A stretch of 64,000 bases of DNA, taken from assembly GCA_030373505.1 (NCBI GenBank), contig JAUCYS010000003.1:124001-188000 (forward strand). Reading direction: 5' to 3'. The notes below the pieces were generated by a model. The model was not told the DNA's origin. It was given only the letters and a program-made list of their open reading frames with translations, and did no database searches. Source of the DNA: Parasphingorhabdus sp. Lineage in GTDB: Bacteria; Pseudomonadota; Alphaproteobacteria; Sphingomonadales; Sphingomonadaceae. A program made the position numbers and the translations under genes. How positions within the stretch are numbered: the first letter of the stretch is position 1; each line of letters begins with the position of its first letter. Of the stretch, positions 55,051 through 64,000 are shown piece by piece.

Positions 55051-56984
55051 TCGCCGAAACCGGCCTGATCGCGCTGTGGCTTGCCGCGTCGCTCGCGCTC
55101 CTGCAGTTTGCGCTGGGCGCGATCGGCCTGCGCGCGGAGCGGGAGGACTATTTCGCCGCGATCCGTCCGGTCGCTGTCGCCCAGGGCCTGTTTGTCACTT
55201 TGTCCTTCCTGCTGTTGATCTGGCTGTTCCTGCGTTCCGACCTGTCGGTCCGGCTGGTGGTGATGAACAGCGCTTCGGTAAAGCCGCTGCTCTACAAATT
55301 TGCCGGAACCTGGGGCAATCATGAAGGATCGATGCTGCTCTGGGTCACCGTCATGGGGCTGGCCGGTGCCTTTATTGCGCTGTTCGAGCGCTCACTGAAG
55401 CGGGAAACGCTGGTTGCGACGCTAGCGGCGCAGGCATTCATCAGCCTCGGCTTTTATGCCTTCCTGTTGATTTCTTCCAACCCGTTCGAACGGATATTCC
55501 CGATCCCGGCGGAAGGGCAGGGGCTCAATCCGCTCTTGCAGGACCCCGGCCTCGCTTTCCACCCGCCGACGCTCTATTTCGGCTATGTTGGCCTGTCGGT
55601 GGCCTTTTCCTTTGCCGTCGGCGCGATGATCACCCGCGATGTCGGGGCGGCTTTCGCCAAGGCGATGCGGCCCTGGGTGCTGGGTGCCTGGATATTCCTG
55701 ACGCTCGGCATTACCGCTGGCAGTTACTGGGCATATTACGAGCTTGGCTGGGGCGGCTGGTGGTTCTGGGATCCGGTTGAAAATGCCTCGTTGATGCCCT
55801 GGCTGGCAGCGACGGCCTTGCTGCATTCGGTGACGGTACTGGCAACACGCGACGGCCTGCGCGCCTGGACACTGATGCTGGCCGTGGTTGCCTTTTCGAT
55901 GTCGATGATCGGCACCTTCCTGGTCCGGTCCGGAATATTGACCAGCGTGCATGCCTTTGCCGTGGACCCCGAACGGGGCAGCTTCATCCTGGCCCTGCTC
56001 GCGATCTATATCGGCGGCGCGATGGCTCTCTTTGCGCTGCGCGTCGGTACGGTAAAAGAAGGGTCACGGTTCGAACTGGTCAGCAGGGAAGGCGCACTGG
56101 TTGCCAATAATCTTCTGCTGTCGGTCATTCTGGCGCTGGTCTTCATCGGCACGCTCTATCCCTTGCTGGTGGAAGCCTTGACCGGGGAAAAACTGTCGGT
56201 GGGACCACCCTATTTCAATCTGGCAACCGGACCGCTGGCACTGCTGCTGGCGGCGGTCATGGCAGCGGGACCCTTGCTGCGCTGGCGACGGGACAATGCG
56301 AAGGCTTTGCTGAACCGGATTTCGATTCCGATATTGGTCGCGGCCGCTGCGCTGTTCGCGCTCGCCTTGTTTGCCACCGGCATGTCGGTTCTTGCGCTGC
56401 TCGGTCTGGCACTGGCCGCCGGTGTCGCGGTCGCCAGTTTCGCGCCGCTGTGGAAACGCAACCTGCGCCGCACCCCGATCCATACTTACGGCATGATCAT
56501 TGCCCATTTCGGCATCGCGGTGGCTCTTGTTGGGATGGCGAGCGAGAGCAGCTTTACCGAAGAACGGCTGGTGGCGGCCAAGCCGGGCGACGAAATCTCG
56601 GTGAACCAGTGGAAGCTCAAATTTGAAGCGATCGAACCGGTGGCCGGACCGAACTGGACTGCGCTCGAAGCGCGGATGACAGCGCAATATGGCGATGGAG
56701 CCCTTTATCAGATCCAGCCTCAGAATCGCATGTTCCCGACAGCCCAGACCCAGACCAGCGAAGCCGCGCTGCTGACCCGCTGGAACGGACAACTATATGT
56801 CGTCCTGGGTGACGGAGACAATGAAGGGCGCTGGCAGGTACGTGTCTGGTGGAAGCCGTTTGTCACCTTGATCTGGCTCGGCGGCATATTGGTCGCGCTT
56901 GGCGGGTTTCTGGCGATGATCGGCCGGCTGCGGCGCGGCTATAAGCAGCGCAAGCAGCGGGAATTTGTCGAGGCGATGCTATGA
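55047..56984 (+). CDS. ccmF: Cytochrome c heme lyase subunit CcmF
   Basis: The 645-residue membrane protein has about 15 helices. It has TWGNHEGSMLLWV near residue 90, the WWD motif GWGGWWFWDPVENASLMPWL (about residues 230-250), and a periplasmic region (NQWKLKFEAIEPVAGPNW). CcmF attaches heme to apocytochrome c with CcmH. Overlaps of four bases with ccmE and ccmG indicate one transcript. Confidence 0.97.
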   Translation: MIAETGLIALWLAASLALLQFALGAIGLRAEREDYFAAIRPVAVAQGLFVTLSFLLLIWLFLRSDLSVRLVVMNSASVKPLLYKFAGTWGNHEGSMLLWVTVMGLAGAFIALFERSLKRETLVATLAAQAFISLGFYAFLLISSNPFERIFPIPAEGQGLNPLLQDPGLAFHPPTLYFGYVGLSVAFSFAVGAMITRDVGAAFAKAMRPWVLGAWIFLTLGITAGSYWAYYELGWGGWWFWDPVENASLMPWLAATALLHSVTVLATRDGLRAWTLMLAVVAFSMSMIGTFLVRSGILTSVHAFAVDPERGSFILALLAIYIGGAMALFALRVGTVKEGSRFELVSREGALVANNLLLSVILALVFIGTLYPLLVEALTGEKLSVGPPYFNLATGPLALLLAAVMAAGPLLRWRRDNAKALLNRISIPILVAAAALFALALFATGMSVLALLGLALAAGVAVASFAPLWKRNLRRTPIHTYGMIIAHFGIAVALVGMASESSFTEERLVAAKPGDEISVNQWKLKFEAIEPVAGPNWTALEARMTAQYGDGALYQIQPQNRMFPTAQTQTSEAALLTRWNGQLYVVLGDGDNEGRWQVRVWWKPFVTLIWLGGILVALGGFLAMIGRLRRGYKQRKQREFVEAML

Positions 56985-57508
56985 ACCGTTGGTTGCTCTG
57001 GCTGCCGCTTGTGCTGTTCGGTATGTTTTTCGCGGCGGTTGCCGTTGGCCTGATGATACCGAAGGACAATATCATTGAGAGCAAGATGGTCGGCAAGCCG
57101 ATGCCGGCCTTTGCCTTGCCCGCTGCGATCGAGCAGCGGCCGGCGCTGAGCAGTGCCGATCTCAAGCAGGGCAAGCCCACCCTGCTCAATATCTTCGCCA
57201 GCTGGTGCGTGCCTTGTATCGCGGAAGCGCCGCAGCTGCTTGCGTTGCAACAGGCGGGAGTCGAAATCAACGCCATTGCCAGCCGCGATACGCCGGAAGA
57301 TGTGGCCAATTTCCTGAACCGGTGGGGCAATCCCTACACACGGATCGGAACCGACACGACCAGCAGGGTGCAACTGGCTGTCGGCTCGTCCGGGGTGCCG
57401 GAAACCTTCGTCATCGATGGCAATGGCATTATCGTTTATCAGCATATCGGGGAAATCCGCCCTGAGGATGTACCGAAGCTGCTCGAATTGCTGGAGGAAG
57501 CGGAATGA
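56981..57508 (+). CDS. ccmG: Thiol:disulfide oxidoreductase CcmG/DsbE
   Basis: The 175-residue protein has an N-terminal anchor (about residues 4-24) and a periplasmic thioredoxin fold with the active site WCVPC in NIFASWCVPCIAEAPQL, and the cis-Pro segment SSGVPETFVID. It reduces the apocytochrome c haem-binding cysteines. It overlaps ccmF and ccmH by four bases. Confidence 0.95.
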   Translation: MNRWLLWLPLVLFGMFFAAVAVGLMIPKDNIIESKMVGKPMPAFALPAAIEQRPALSSADLKQGKPTLLNIFASWCVPCIAEAPQLLALQQAGVEINAIASRDTPEDVANFLNRWGNPYTRIGTDTTSRVQLAVGSSGVPETFVIDGNGIIVYQHIGEIRPEDVPKLLELLEEAE

Positions 57509-57921
57509 AGCGGTTCCTTTCCCTGCTGCTATTCTGCCTTGCGGTGCCGGTCGCCGCGCAGACCGGCCTGCCGCCAGCGCCTTACGCCGATCGGCAACTG
57601 GATGATCCGCGGCAGGAGGCTGCCGCGCGTGACCTGATGGAGGAATTGCGCTGTCTGAAATGCCAGAGCCAGTCGATTGCCGACAGCAATGCGCCGATGG
57701 CGGGCGACATGCGCAGCCAGGTCAGAGAAAGAATCGCCGCCGGAGAAAGCCCGGAGGAGGTGCGAAGCTGGCTGATCGAGCGCTATGGCAACTGGGTATC
57801 CTATAATCCGCCGATTGATTCTGCGGTGACCTGGCCGCTCTGGTTCGCGCCCATCATTCTGCTGCTTGCCGCCCTTTGGCTGGCCCGCGGTCGGTTCCGT
57901 CAATCAAAGGATGATGAATGA
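57505..57921 (+). CDS. ccmH: Cytochrome c-type biogenesis protein CcmH
   Basis: The 138-residue protein has a signal sequence (residues 1-18), the thiol-redox motif LRCLKCQSQSI (LRCxxC, about residues 50-55), an ADSNAPMA segment and a C-terminal membrane helix (WPLWFAPIILLLAALWL). This is the short, CcmH/CycL form; the TPR part is the next gene. It works with CcmF and CcmG in heme ligation. It overlaps both neighbours by four bases. Confidence 0.95.
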   Translation: MKRFLSLLLFCLAVPVAAQTGLPPAPYADRQLDDPRQEAAARDLMEELRCLKCQSQSIADSNAPMAGDMRSQVRERIAAGESPEEVRSWLIERYGNWVSYNPPIDSAVTWPLWFAPIILLLAALWLARGRFRQSKDDE

Positions 57922-58574
57922 TGGGCTGGATCATACTTTTCCTGCTTGTGCTGATCTGTGCGGCAGCGCTGATCAAACTGGGCAAATTGTCTCGCGCCAC
58001 GTATGAAATTACAGCAGCGGCGCTCCTGATCGGTGTCGCCGGTTACGCGTGGCAGGGCCATCCCGGCATGGCTGGAGTCTCGATTGAGCCAGCTGAAAAG
58101 CCCGGCAGTTTCGATGAAGATACGATTGATACGCGCGACGAGATGGGCGAACGGTTCGGTACAGCGCGCGAGTGGCTGATTTTTTCCGATTCCCTCAATC
58201 GCGCGGGAAAACATGGAGCGGCGGCCAATTATCTGCGCAATGGTGTGAAAGAACATCCGGACGATCCTGATCTCTGGGTGGGGCTGGGCAACGCGCTGGT
58301 CATACATGCCAATGGTGTAGTCACGCCGGCCGCCCAATTTGCTTTCCAGAAAGCCGCCGATCTGTCGCCGGAACACCCGGGCCCGCCCTTTTTCCTTGGT
58401 CTCGCCTATGCACAGTCGGGAAAGATCGATCAGGCCAGGGAAATCTGGACGGAATTATTGGCAAGAAGCAGCGAAGATGCTCCGTGGCGCGCGGATCTCG
58501 AATCGAGACTGGCGGCGATCGAACGGGTACAACCATCGCTGCCTGTGCAGCCCGCCAGTCCCCCGGAACAGTAA
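57918..58574 (+). CDS. CcmI-like TPR protein
   Basis: The 218-residue protein has two N-terminal helices (about residues 3-22 and 32-47), then a periplasmic TPR-like region (EWLIFSDSLNRAGKHGAAANYLRNG, DDPDLWVGLGNALVIHA, GPPFFLGLAYAQSGKIDQAREIWTELL). Position and layout fit CcmI, the apocytochrome c chaperone. It is shorter than typical CcmI (about 280-400 residues). The ATGATG start overlaps ccmH by four bases. Confidence 0.82.
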   Translation: MMGWIILFLLVLICAAALIKLGKLSRATYEITAAALLIGVAGYAWQGHPGMAGVSIEPAEKPGSFDEDTIDTRDEMGERFGTAREWLIFSDSLNRAGKHGAAANYLRNGVKEHPDDPDLWVGLGNALVIHANGVVTPAAQFAFQKAADLSPEHPGPPFFLGLAYAQSGKIDQAREIWTELLARSSEDAPWRADLESRLAAIERVQPSLPVQPASPPEQ

Positions 58575-58725
58575 AAAGCGAGGGATATAAGTAGGTTGAT
58601 ATTCACCCTCGGCGATTTGTTGCACCTGCTAAGGGGCCGTGCTAAGCGCCCGCGCTTGCTGAAAAGAGTGTCAATAATCCGCCTGTTTTAAAAATTGATC
58701 GGGGGTACGCCTGAACGGCCAATCA

Positions 58726-60666
58726 ATGTCTGCAGAACCAACCCAAAGCGCGGAAGCGTCCGGCCACGCGGTGCAAACCCATGGTACGCCGCAGCGCAAT
58801 ATTGCGATCGCCAAACTGGCTGCGGGTGCGATTGGTATCGTGTTCGGCGACATTGGTACGAGTCCGCTCTACGCCTTTCGCGAAACATTCATCGGCGCGC
58901 ATCCACTCGAACTGGACCGGATCCATGTGCTTGGCGTGGTCAGCCTGATCTTCTGGTCGATGACGCTGGTCGTGACGCTCCAATATGTAACCATCACCAT
59001 GCGTGCCGACAACAAGGGGCAGGGCGGCAGTCTTGCGCTTGTAGCGCTGATTTCCGGGGTGATGCGACGCTCAAAATTTGGCTGGCTGGCGATATTGCTG
59101 GGGGTTTTTGCGACGGCGCTGTTTTACGGCGACAGCATGATCACCCCGGCGATTTCGGTGCTCTCCGCAGTGGAGGGCCTGACCGTTGTCCAGCCCGGGC
59201 TGGAACATCTGGTCATTCCGATCGCGCTTGGCCTGCTGATATTCCTGTTCCTGCTCCAGTCTCGCGGCACCGCGAAGATCGGCGCCTTGTTCGCGCCTGT
59301 AATGCTCGTCTATTTTGCCACCATCGGCACGCTCGGTATCATCCAGATTGTGCTGCACCCCAGCATACTTCTGGCCTTCAACCCCTGGTACGCAGTGCAA
59401 TTCTTCCTGACAGACGGGGTCAAGGCATTCCTGGCACTGGGTTCTGTGGTGCTGGCGGTGACCGGTTCCGAAGCGCTGTTTGCCGACATGGGGCATTTCG
59501 GCCGCAAGCCGATGCGGGTGGCCTGGTACGGCTTTGTCATGCCGGCCCTGCTGTGCAACTATTTCGGACAGGGTGCGATGATCCTGTCGCTTGATGCGGC
59601 AGGGGCAGCTGCAGCCATCGAGAGCCCGTTCTTCTTCATGGCACCGGAGGTGCTCCGCTTGCCTCTGGTGATACTGGCCACGATGGCAACATTCATCGCC
59701 AGTCAGGCCGTGATTTCAGGCTCTTTTTCGGTCACGCATCAGGCGATCCAGCTGGGCTTCATTCCGCGCCTGACGATCAAGCACACCAGCGCGTCCGAAG
59801 CGGGGCAAATCTATATTCCGTTTGTTAACTGGGCGATCATGATCGGTGTTATCCTGCTGGTCCTGACCTTCCAGAACTCGAGCAATCTTGCCGCGGCCTA
59901 CGGGATCGCCGTGACCGGCGCGATGTTCATCGACACCTGTTTGCTGACCATCGTGATTCTGGTGCTGTGGAAATGGAAGCTATGGGTTGCAGCACCTCTG
60001 CTGGCGGTTTTCTTCATTGTCGAGGGCGCCTATTTTGCTGCCAATCTGACCAAGATTCCGGATGGCGGCTGGTTCCCGCTGGCGGTTGGCGGAGTGGCTT
60101 TCATCATCCTGACGACCTGGGCCAAGGGTCGCCAGATCATGCGTAAGAACATGGCCGAGGCCGCCATGCCGATCGAAATTTTCACGAAATCTGCCGCCAA
60201 TAGTGCGACCCGGGTCCAGGGAACCGCCATCTTCATGGCGTCATCCTCGGCCGGTGTACCGTCGGCGCTGCTGCACAATATCAAGCATAACAAGGTCATT
60301 CACGAGCGGGTTGTTATCCTGACGGTCAACATCAGGGATGTTCCGACCGTGAATCCGGAGAAGCGGTGTGAAGTGAAGGATCTGGGACACGGCTTTTACC
60401 GGCTCATTCTCCATTTTGGTTTCATGCAGGAAACCGATGTTCCCGAGGCGCTGAAAACGGTCAAGGGGTGCGGGATGGAATTCGACATGATGACCACCAG
60501 TTTCTTCCTTTCGCGTCAGACGTTGCTACCGTCGAAAAAGCCGGAAATGATGATCTGGCGGGAAAAACTATTCGCCTGGATGCTGCGCAATGCGGCGACG
60601 GCCATGGAATTTTTCAAGTTGCCGACCAATCGCGTGGTCGAGCTTGGCAGCCAGATGGAAATCTGA
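58726..60666 (+). CDS. kup: Potassium uptake protein Kup
   Basis: The 646-residue protein matches KUP/HAK transporters: [22 protein letters not shown]-type loop here [35 protein letters not shown], about 12 helices and a C-terminal cytoplasmic domain ([17 protein letters not shown]). It imports potassium with protons. The 150 bases upstream contain a weak GAGGG/CCCTC dyad but no clear promoter. In this window it joins the CPA2 antiporter as a second potassium-handling protein, at a separate locus. Confidence 0.95.
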   Translation: MSAEPTQSAEASGHAVQTHGTPQRNIAIAKLAAGAIGIVFGDIGTSPLYAFRETFIGAHPLELDRIHVLGVVSLIFWSMTLVVTLQYVTITMRADNKGQGGSLALVALISGVMRRSKFGWLAILLGVFATALFYGDSMITPAISVLSAVEGLTVVQPGLEHLVIPIALGLLIFLFLLQSRGTAKIGALFAPVMLVYFATIGTLGIIQIVLHPSILLAFNPWYAVQFFLTDGVKAFLALGSVVLAVTGSEALFADMGHFGRKPMRVAWYGFVMPALLCNYFGQGAMILSLDAAGAAAAIESPFFFMAPEVLRLPLVILATMATFIASQAVISGSFSVTHQAIQLGFIPRLTIKHTSASEAGQIYIPFVNWAIMIGVILLVLTFQNSSNLAAAYGIAVTGAMFIDTCLLTIVILVLWKWKLWVAAPLLAVFFIVEGAYFAANLTKIPDGGWFPLAVGGVAFIILTTWAKGRQIMRKNMAEAAMPIEIFTKSAANSATRVQGTAIFMASSSAGVPSALLHNIKHNKVIHERVVILTVNIRDVPTVNPEKRCEVKDLGHGFYRLILHFGFMQETDVPEALKTVKGCGMEFDMMTTSFFLSRQTLLPSKKPEMMIWREKLFAWMLRNAATAMEFFKLPTNRVVELGSQMEI

Positions 60667-60758
60667 CGGCCGGAAAAGTCACCGGTATCTTGCTGTTGGT
60701 CAATTCAGTTCATATTCCGCATGTTTGATACTCCCAATATCGTTTGGACGGAGAGGGA

Positions 60759-60815
60759 CCCCGGCCTGCGCCGGGGTTGACGCTTCGTCACGCTGCGCAT
60801 GACGTGGCGCGTCAA
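60759..60815. repeat. Intergenic repeat made of nested hairpins
   Basis: CCCCGGC (60759-60765) and GCCGGGG (60770-60776) form a perfect 7-base stem. It is followed by TTGACGC (60777-60783) / GCGTCAA (60809-60815), with an inner CGTCA (60786-60790) / TGACG (60800-60804). GACCCCGGCCTGCGCCGGGG is, from memory, a dispersed repeat in Sphingomonadales genomes. It fills the gap between kup and rpiB and may act as a terminator for kup. Confidence 0.55.
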
Positions 60816-60885
60816 ATATTTGGTGGCCTATCACGGGACTCTCTACTAAATAGCGGCCCATCGATTCTAACCACGGGAACAGCCC

Positions 60886-61338
60886 ATGCGCATCGCCATA
60901 GCCTCCGATCATGCCGCCCTTGAAATGAAGGCCGCGCTGGTGGATTGGTTGCAGGACGCGGGGCATGAGGTGACTGATCTGGGGCCGATGACCGCCGACA
61001 GCGTTGATTATCCCGACTACGGTTACAAGCTGGCCAGCGAAGTGGCCTCCGGGCGTGTCGAGCGCGGCGTAGCGCTTTGTGGATCGGGCATCGGCATTTC
61101 CATGGCGGTCAATCGCCATCCGGCCTGTCGCTGCGCGCTTGTGTCGGAAGGCCTTTCGGCAAAATTGGCACGCGAGCATAATGACGCAAACGTTCTGGCC
61201 ATGGGCGCGCGTCTGGTTGGCATAGAGATAGCGAAAGATTGTCTCGACGTCTTTCTGAAGACTGAATTTGGCGGTGACCGGCATCAACGCCGGGTCGATA
61301 AATTGTCCGCACCATCCATTGAAGGAGCAAACGCATGA
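60886..61338 (+). CDS. rpiB: Ribose-5-phosphate isomerase B
   Basis: The 150-residue protein has [14 protein letters not shown], the [16 protein letters not shown] loop, [19 protein letters not shown] with the catalytic Cys, and [16 protein letters not shown]. These are the RpiB/LacAB blocks. It interconverts ribose-5-P and ribulose-5-P. The ATG of glyA overlaps its stop by four bases. Confidence 0.95.
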   Translation: MRIAIASDHAALEMKAALVDWLQDAGHEVTDLGPMTADSVDYPDYGYKLASEVASGRVERGVALCGSGIGISMAVNRHPACRCALVSEGLSAKLAREHNDANVLAMGARLVGIEIAKDCLDVFLKTEFGGDRHQRRVDKLSAPSIEGANA

Positions 61339-62642
61339 GTAACGTGGCAGATATGCAGGATATCAGACAGACCGGTTTTTTTGATTTCTCGGTCGACGAG
61401 AGCGATCCGGCAGTTGCCGGTGCAATCAATTCGGAGCTGTCGCGGCAACAGAACCAGATCGAGCTGATCGCGTCGGAAAATATCGTGTCCCGCGCCGTGT
61501 TGCAGGCGCAGGGTTCTGTCTTCACCAACAAATATGCGGAAGGCTATCCCGGACGCCGCTATTATCAGGGCTGTGCCCCTTCGGATGATGTCGAGACGCT
61601 GGCAATCGAACGCGCCAAGCAACTGTTTGACTGTGGCTTTGCCAATGTGCAGCCCCATTCGGGCGCGCAGGCCAATGGCGCAGTGATGCTGGCGCTGGTC
61701 AAACCGGGCGATACGATCTTGGGCATGTCGCTCGATGCCGGCGGCCATCTTACCCACGGTGCGAAGCCAGCCCAGTCGGGCAAATGGTTCAACGCGATCC
61801 AATATGGCGTCAATGATGACGATCATCTGATCAACTATGCAGAAGTCGAAGCATTGGCGAAGGAGCATCAGCCGAAACTGATCATCGCTGGCGGCTCCGC
61901 CTATCCGCGGCAGATCGATTTTGCCAAATTCCGGGCTATTGCTGATGCCGTCGGTGCGATCTTCATGGTCGACATGGCCCACTTTGCCGGTCTGGTTGCG
62001 GCTGGGCTGCATCCCAGCCCGCTGGACCATGCGCATGTTGTGACGACCACGACGCACAAGACCCTGCGCGGTCCCCGCGGCGGCATGATCCTGACCAATG
62101 ACGAAGCCATTGCCAAGAAAATCAACTCGGCGGTATTTCCGGGATTGCAGGGCGGCCCTCTGATGCACGTGATCGCTGCCAAGGCGGTTGCCTTTGGCGA
62201 GGCACTGCGTCCCGAATTCAAGAGCTATTCGGCCGCAGTGATTGAGAATGCCAAGATTCTGGCGGCCACGCTCAAGGAACGCGGAGCGGATGTCGTCGCC
62301 GGCGGCACCGACACGCATCTCGCCCTGATCGACCTGTCGCCCCTCGGCATCACCGGACGCGATGCCGATGAAGCGCTGGAACGCGCCGGTATCACCTGCA
62401 ACAAGAACAGCATCCCGAACGATCCACAGCCGCCGATGAAGACCAGCGGCATCCGGGTTGGCTCGCCTGCAGGCACCACTCGCGGCTTCGGCCCCGCCGA
62501 ATTCCGGTTGATCGGTGACATGGTGGCTGATGTACTGGACGGACTGCGGGAGAAGGGCGAGGGCGGTGACCCGTCCGTGGAAGCGGACGTGCGCGGGCGT
62601 GTCCAAGCGCTGTGCGATCGTTTCCCGATATATCCGGTATAG
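61335..62642 (+). CDS. glyA: Serine hydroxymethyltransferase
   Basis: The 435-residue PLP enzyme shows [62 protein letters not shown] and the PLP-lysine motif [16 protein letters not shown] (about residue 242). It interconverts serine and glycine and makes 5,10-methylene-THF. The N-terminus is about ten residues longer than in E. coli. It heads the usual alphaproteobacterial order glyA-nrdR. Confidence 0.98.
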   Translation: MSNVADMQDIRQTGFFDFSVDESDPAVAGAINSELSRQQNQIELIASENIVSRAVLQAQGSVFTNKYAEGYPGRRYYQGCAPSDDVETLAIERAKQLFDCGFANVQPHSGAQANGAVMLALVKPGDTILGMSLDAGGHLTHGAKPAQSGKWFNAIQYGVNDDDHLINYAEVEALAKEHQPKLIIAGGSAYPRQIDFAKFRAIADAVGAIFMVDMAHFAGLVAAGLHPSPLDHAHVVTTTTHKTLRGPRGGMILTNDEAIAKKINSAVFPGLQGGPLMHVIAAKAVAFGEALRPEFKSYSAAVIENAKILAATLKERGADVVAGGTDTHLALIDLSPLGITGRDADEALERAGITCNKNSIPNDPQPPMKTSGIRVGSPAGTTRGFGPAEFRLIGDMVADVLDGLREKGEGGDPSVEADVRGRVQALCDRFPIYPV

Positions 62643-62657
62643 ACAGGAAACTAATCA

Positions 62658-63119
62658 ATGCGTTGCCCATTTTGTGCTCACGACGACAGCCAGGTCAAGG
62701 ACAGCCGTCCGACCGAGGACAATACGACGATCCGGCGTCGCCGTCAGTGCGAAGGCTGTGGGGCCCGCTTCACGACTTTTGAACGCGTGCAGTTGCGGGA
62801 AATCACGGTGGTGAAGAGCGAGGACCGCAAGGAGCCATTCGACCGGTCCAAGATCGACCTGTCGGTCTCCCTCGCTTGCCGCAAGCGTGGTTTGAAGCAG
62901 GAGCAGATGGATCAGCTGGTTTCCGGGATCCAGCGCCAGCTCGAAACCAGCGGCGAAAGCGAAATTCCGTCGAAGAAGATTGGCGAAATGGTGATGGATG
63001 GTTTGAAGGCACTGGATAGCGTGGCCTATATTCGCTTTGCCTCGGTCTATAAGGATTTCACCGAAGCCAAGGATTTCAAGGAATTTGCCGGCAGCGTGAA
63101 AGATGTCGGCGGGGCGTGA
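62658..63119 (+). CDS. nrdR: Transcriptional repressor NrdR
   Basis: The 153-residue protein has the zinc ribbon MRCPFC...[12 protein letters not shown] (residues 1-40) followed by an ATP-cone ([18 protein letters not shown] to FASVYKDF). It senses ATP/dATP and represses ribonucleotide reductase genes. The C-terminal residues overlap the next gene by four bases (GTGA). No NrdR box pair was recognised in this window. Confidence 0.97.
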   Translation: MRCPFCAHDDSQVKDSRPTEDNTTIRRRRQCEGCGARFTTFERVQLREITVVKSEDRKEPFDRSKIDLSVSLACRKRGLKQEQMDQLVSGIQRQLETSGESEIPSKKIGEMVMDGLKALDSVAYIRFASVYKDFTEAKDFKEFAGSVKDVGGA

Positions 63120-63859
63120 GCAACCAGCCCGCAATCATATTGGTTAACCCGCAACTCGGTGAAAATATCGGTAAAGCCGCGCGCGCGATGCTCAATTTCG
63201 GGCTGACCGAAATGCGTATCGTCAAACCGAGGGACGGCTGGCCCAATCCGGCCGCCGGACCTTCAGCTTCGGGGGCCGACCAGGTTCTGGAACAGGCCCA
63301 GATTTTCGAAACCACAGCGGAGGCAGTGGCGGACTGTTCCCATGTCTATGCTACGACCGTGCGCAAACGGGGTATGACGAAGACGGTGCTGACGCCCTGG
63401 CAAGCCGCAGAGGATATGGCGCAGGCCACCGGCAAATGCGCGATCCTGTTCGGACCGGAACGCGCCGGACTGGAAGTCGTCGATGTCGAGCTTGCGCGGA
63501 AGATCATCACGGTACCGATTAATCCCGAATTCGGTTCGCTCAACCTGGCGCAGGCCGTGATCCTGGTGGCTTATGAAATCTCGAAACTGGATAGCGGCGC
63601 CAATGTTCAGCCGACGCTGGAAAAGAAATTGGCTGAACCGGCACCGCAGCGAGAGCTGGACATGTTCTATGAGCATCTGGAGCGGGCACTGGACAAGAAT
63701 GGATATTTCTATCCGGCGGAACGGGCGGCAGCGACCAAAGTGACGCTTCGCAATATGCTGACCAAGCCTGCTTGGACGAATGAGGAGGTCAAGACGTGGC
63801 GCGGCGTGATATCGTCGCTGGAGCGGCCACCGCGCAAGGACAAGGCCGAAAAACCGTAA
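63116..63859 (+). CDS. trmJ: TrmJ-like RNA 2'-O-methyltransferase (GTG start)
   Basis: The 247-residue SPOUT enzyme has [46 protein letters not shown] and [18 protein letters not shown], the three knot motifs of the SpoU/TrmJ family, plus a helical C-terminal part. TrmJ 2'-O-methylates position 32 of tRNAs; other rRNA-modifying SpoU members look similar. GTG 63116 overlaps the nrdR stop by four bases. Confidence 0.9.
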   Translation: MSNQPAIILVNPQLGENIGKAARAMLNFGLTEMRIVKPRDGWPNPAAGPSASGADQVLEQAQIFETTAEAVADCSHVYATTVRKRGMTKTVLTPWQAAEDMAQATGKCAILFGPERAGLEVVDVELARKIITVPINPEFGSLNLAQAVILVAYEISKLDSGANVQPTLEKKLAEPAPQRELDMFYEHLERALDKNGYFYPAERAAATKVTLRNMLTKPAWTNEEVKTWRGVISSLERPPRKDKAEKP

Positions 63860-63868
63860 GCGAAACGG

Positions 63869-64000
63869 TTATTTGCGGATTTGATCCCATTTTTGCAGTT
63901 CGTAGCTGATCGATGTCTCTACCAGCATTTCCCAGATGGCCGCCATCAGCGGCACGGGGATTTTCGCTTCCTCCGCCAGTCTCTTGACATTTTGCAGGAC
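63869..64000 (-). CDS. Chorismate mutase, C-terminal fragment (runs off the window)
   Basis: Only the last 43 residues lie in the window on the minus strand. They show AEEAKIPVPLMAAIWEMLVETSISYELQKWDQI, the C-terminal helix of an AroQ-type chorismate mutase, where the Glu/Trp region lines the active site. The enzyme converts chorismate to prephenate on the way to Phe and Tyr. The start and upstream context are outside the window. It converges on trmJ with nine bases between the stops. Confidence 0.75.
   Translation of the reverse strand, partial: VLQNVKRLAEEAKIPVPLMAAIWEMLVETSISYELQKWDQIRK

Overview
The window is ordinary chromosome from an alphaproteobacterium, most likely a member of the Sphingomonadales. 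This rests on several signs: high GC with AT-rich intergenic islands, CckA directly after a DUF2062 gene, a LexA box of the GTTC-N7-GTTC type before recA, eukaryote-like NADP isocitrate dehydrogenase, and a rpsB-to-fabZ cluster that lacks lpxD, lpxA and lpxB, as expected for bacteria that replace LPS with glycosphingolipids. No phage, complete transposon, integrase or CRISPR array was seen.

Layout. 1-9.8 kb: the start of ribonuclease D (minus), a small membrane protein coupled to an FAD-linked oxidase, an AT-richer secreted alpha/beta hydrolase, aspS, a second hydrolase, a secreted repeat protein, a PPK2 polyphosphate kinase and a secreted TAP-like hydrolase (minus). 9.8-22 kb: a lytic transglycosylase (minus), then dapA-smpB-DUF2062-cckA, SOS-controlled recA, a gene-poor AT-rich island, a small membrane protein, a glutathione S-transferase and alaS. 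22-32 kb: a CPA2 cation/proton antiporter (minus), an FAD monooxygenase, icd (minus), psd-pssA for phosphatidylethanolamine, and a MacAB-like three-gene exporter. 32-43.5 kb: rpsB-tsf-pyrH-frr-uppS-cdsA-dxr-rseP-bamA-ompH-fabZ-rpmE, linking translation, isoprenoid/undecaprenyl supply, phospholipid synthesis and outer-membrane assembly; many genes overlap by 1 or 4 bases.

43.5-49.6 kb: a minus-strand run of a prolyl-hydroxylase-like 2OG oxygenase, an NRAMP-like transporter lacking the usual metal ligands, and pxpA-pxpB-pxpC (5-oxoprolinase); then an isolated gspJ-gspK pair and tRNA-His. 49.7-64 kb: a Leu/Phe/Val-type dehydrogenase behind a palindromic operator candidate, DUF983, an XRE regulator with a SulP transporter, the cytochrome c maturation run ccmCDEFGH plus a CcmI-like gene, kup, rpiB-glyA-nrdR-trmJ, and the end of a chorismate mutase (minus).

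The most interesting observation is a second canonical LexA box at 28457-28471. It sits between -35 and -10 elements that drive an 80-residue single-pass membrane protein on the minus strand. That makes the protein a candidate SOS-induced checkpoint protein, functionally comparable to Caulobacter SidA. The next is the five-gene oxygenase/NRAMP-like/PxpABC run. Functions were assigned from recognisable motifs and gene order only; no database search was run.
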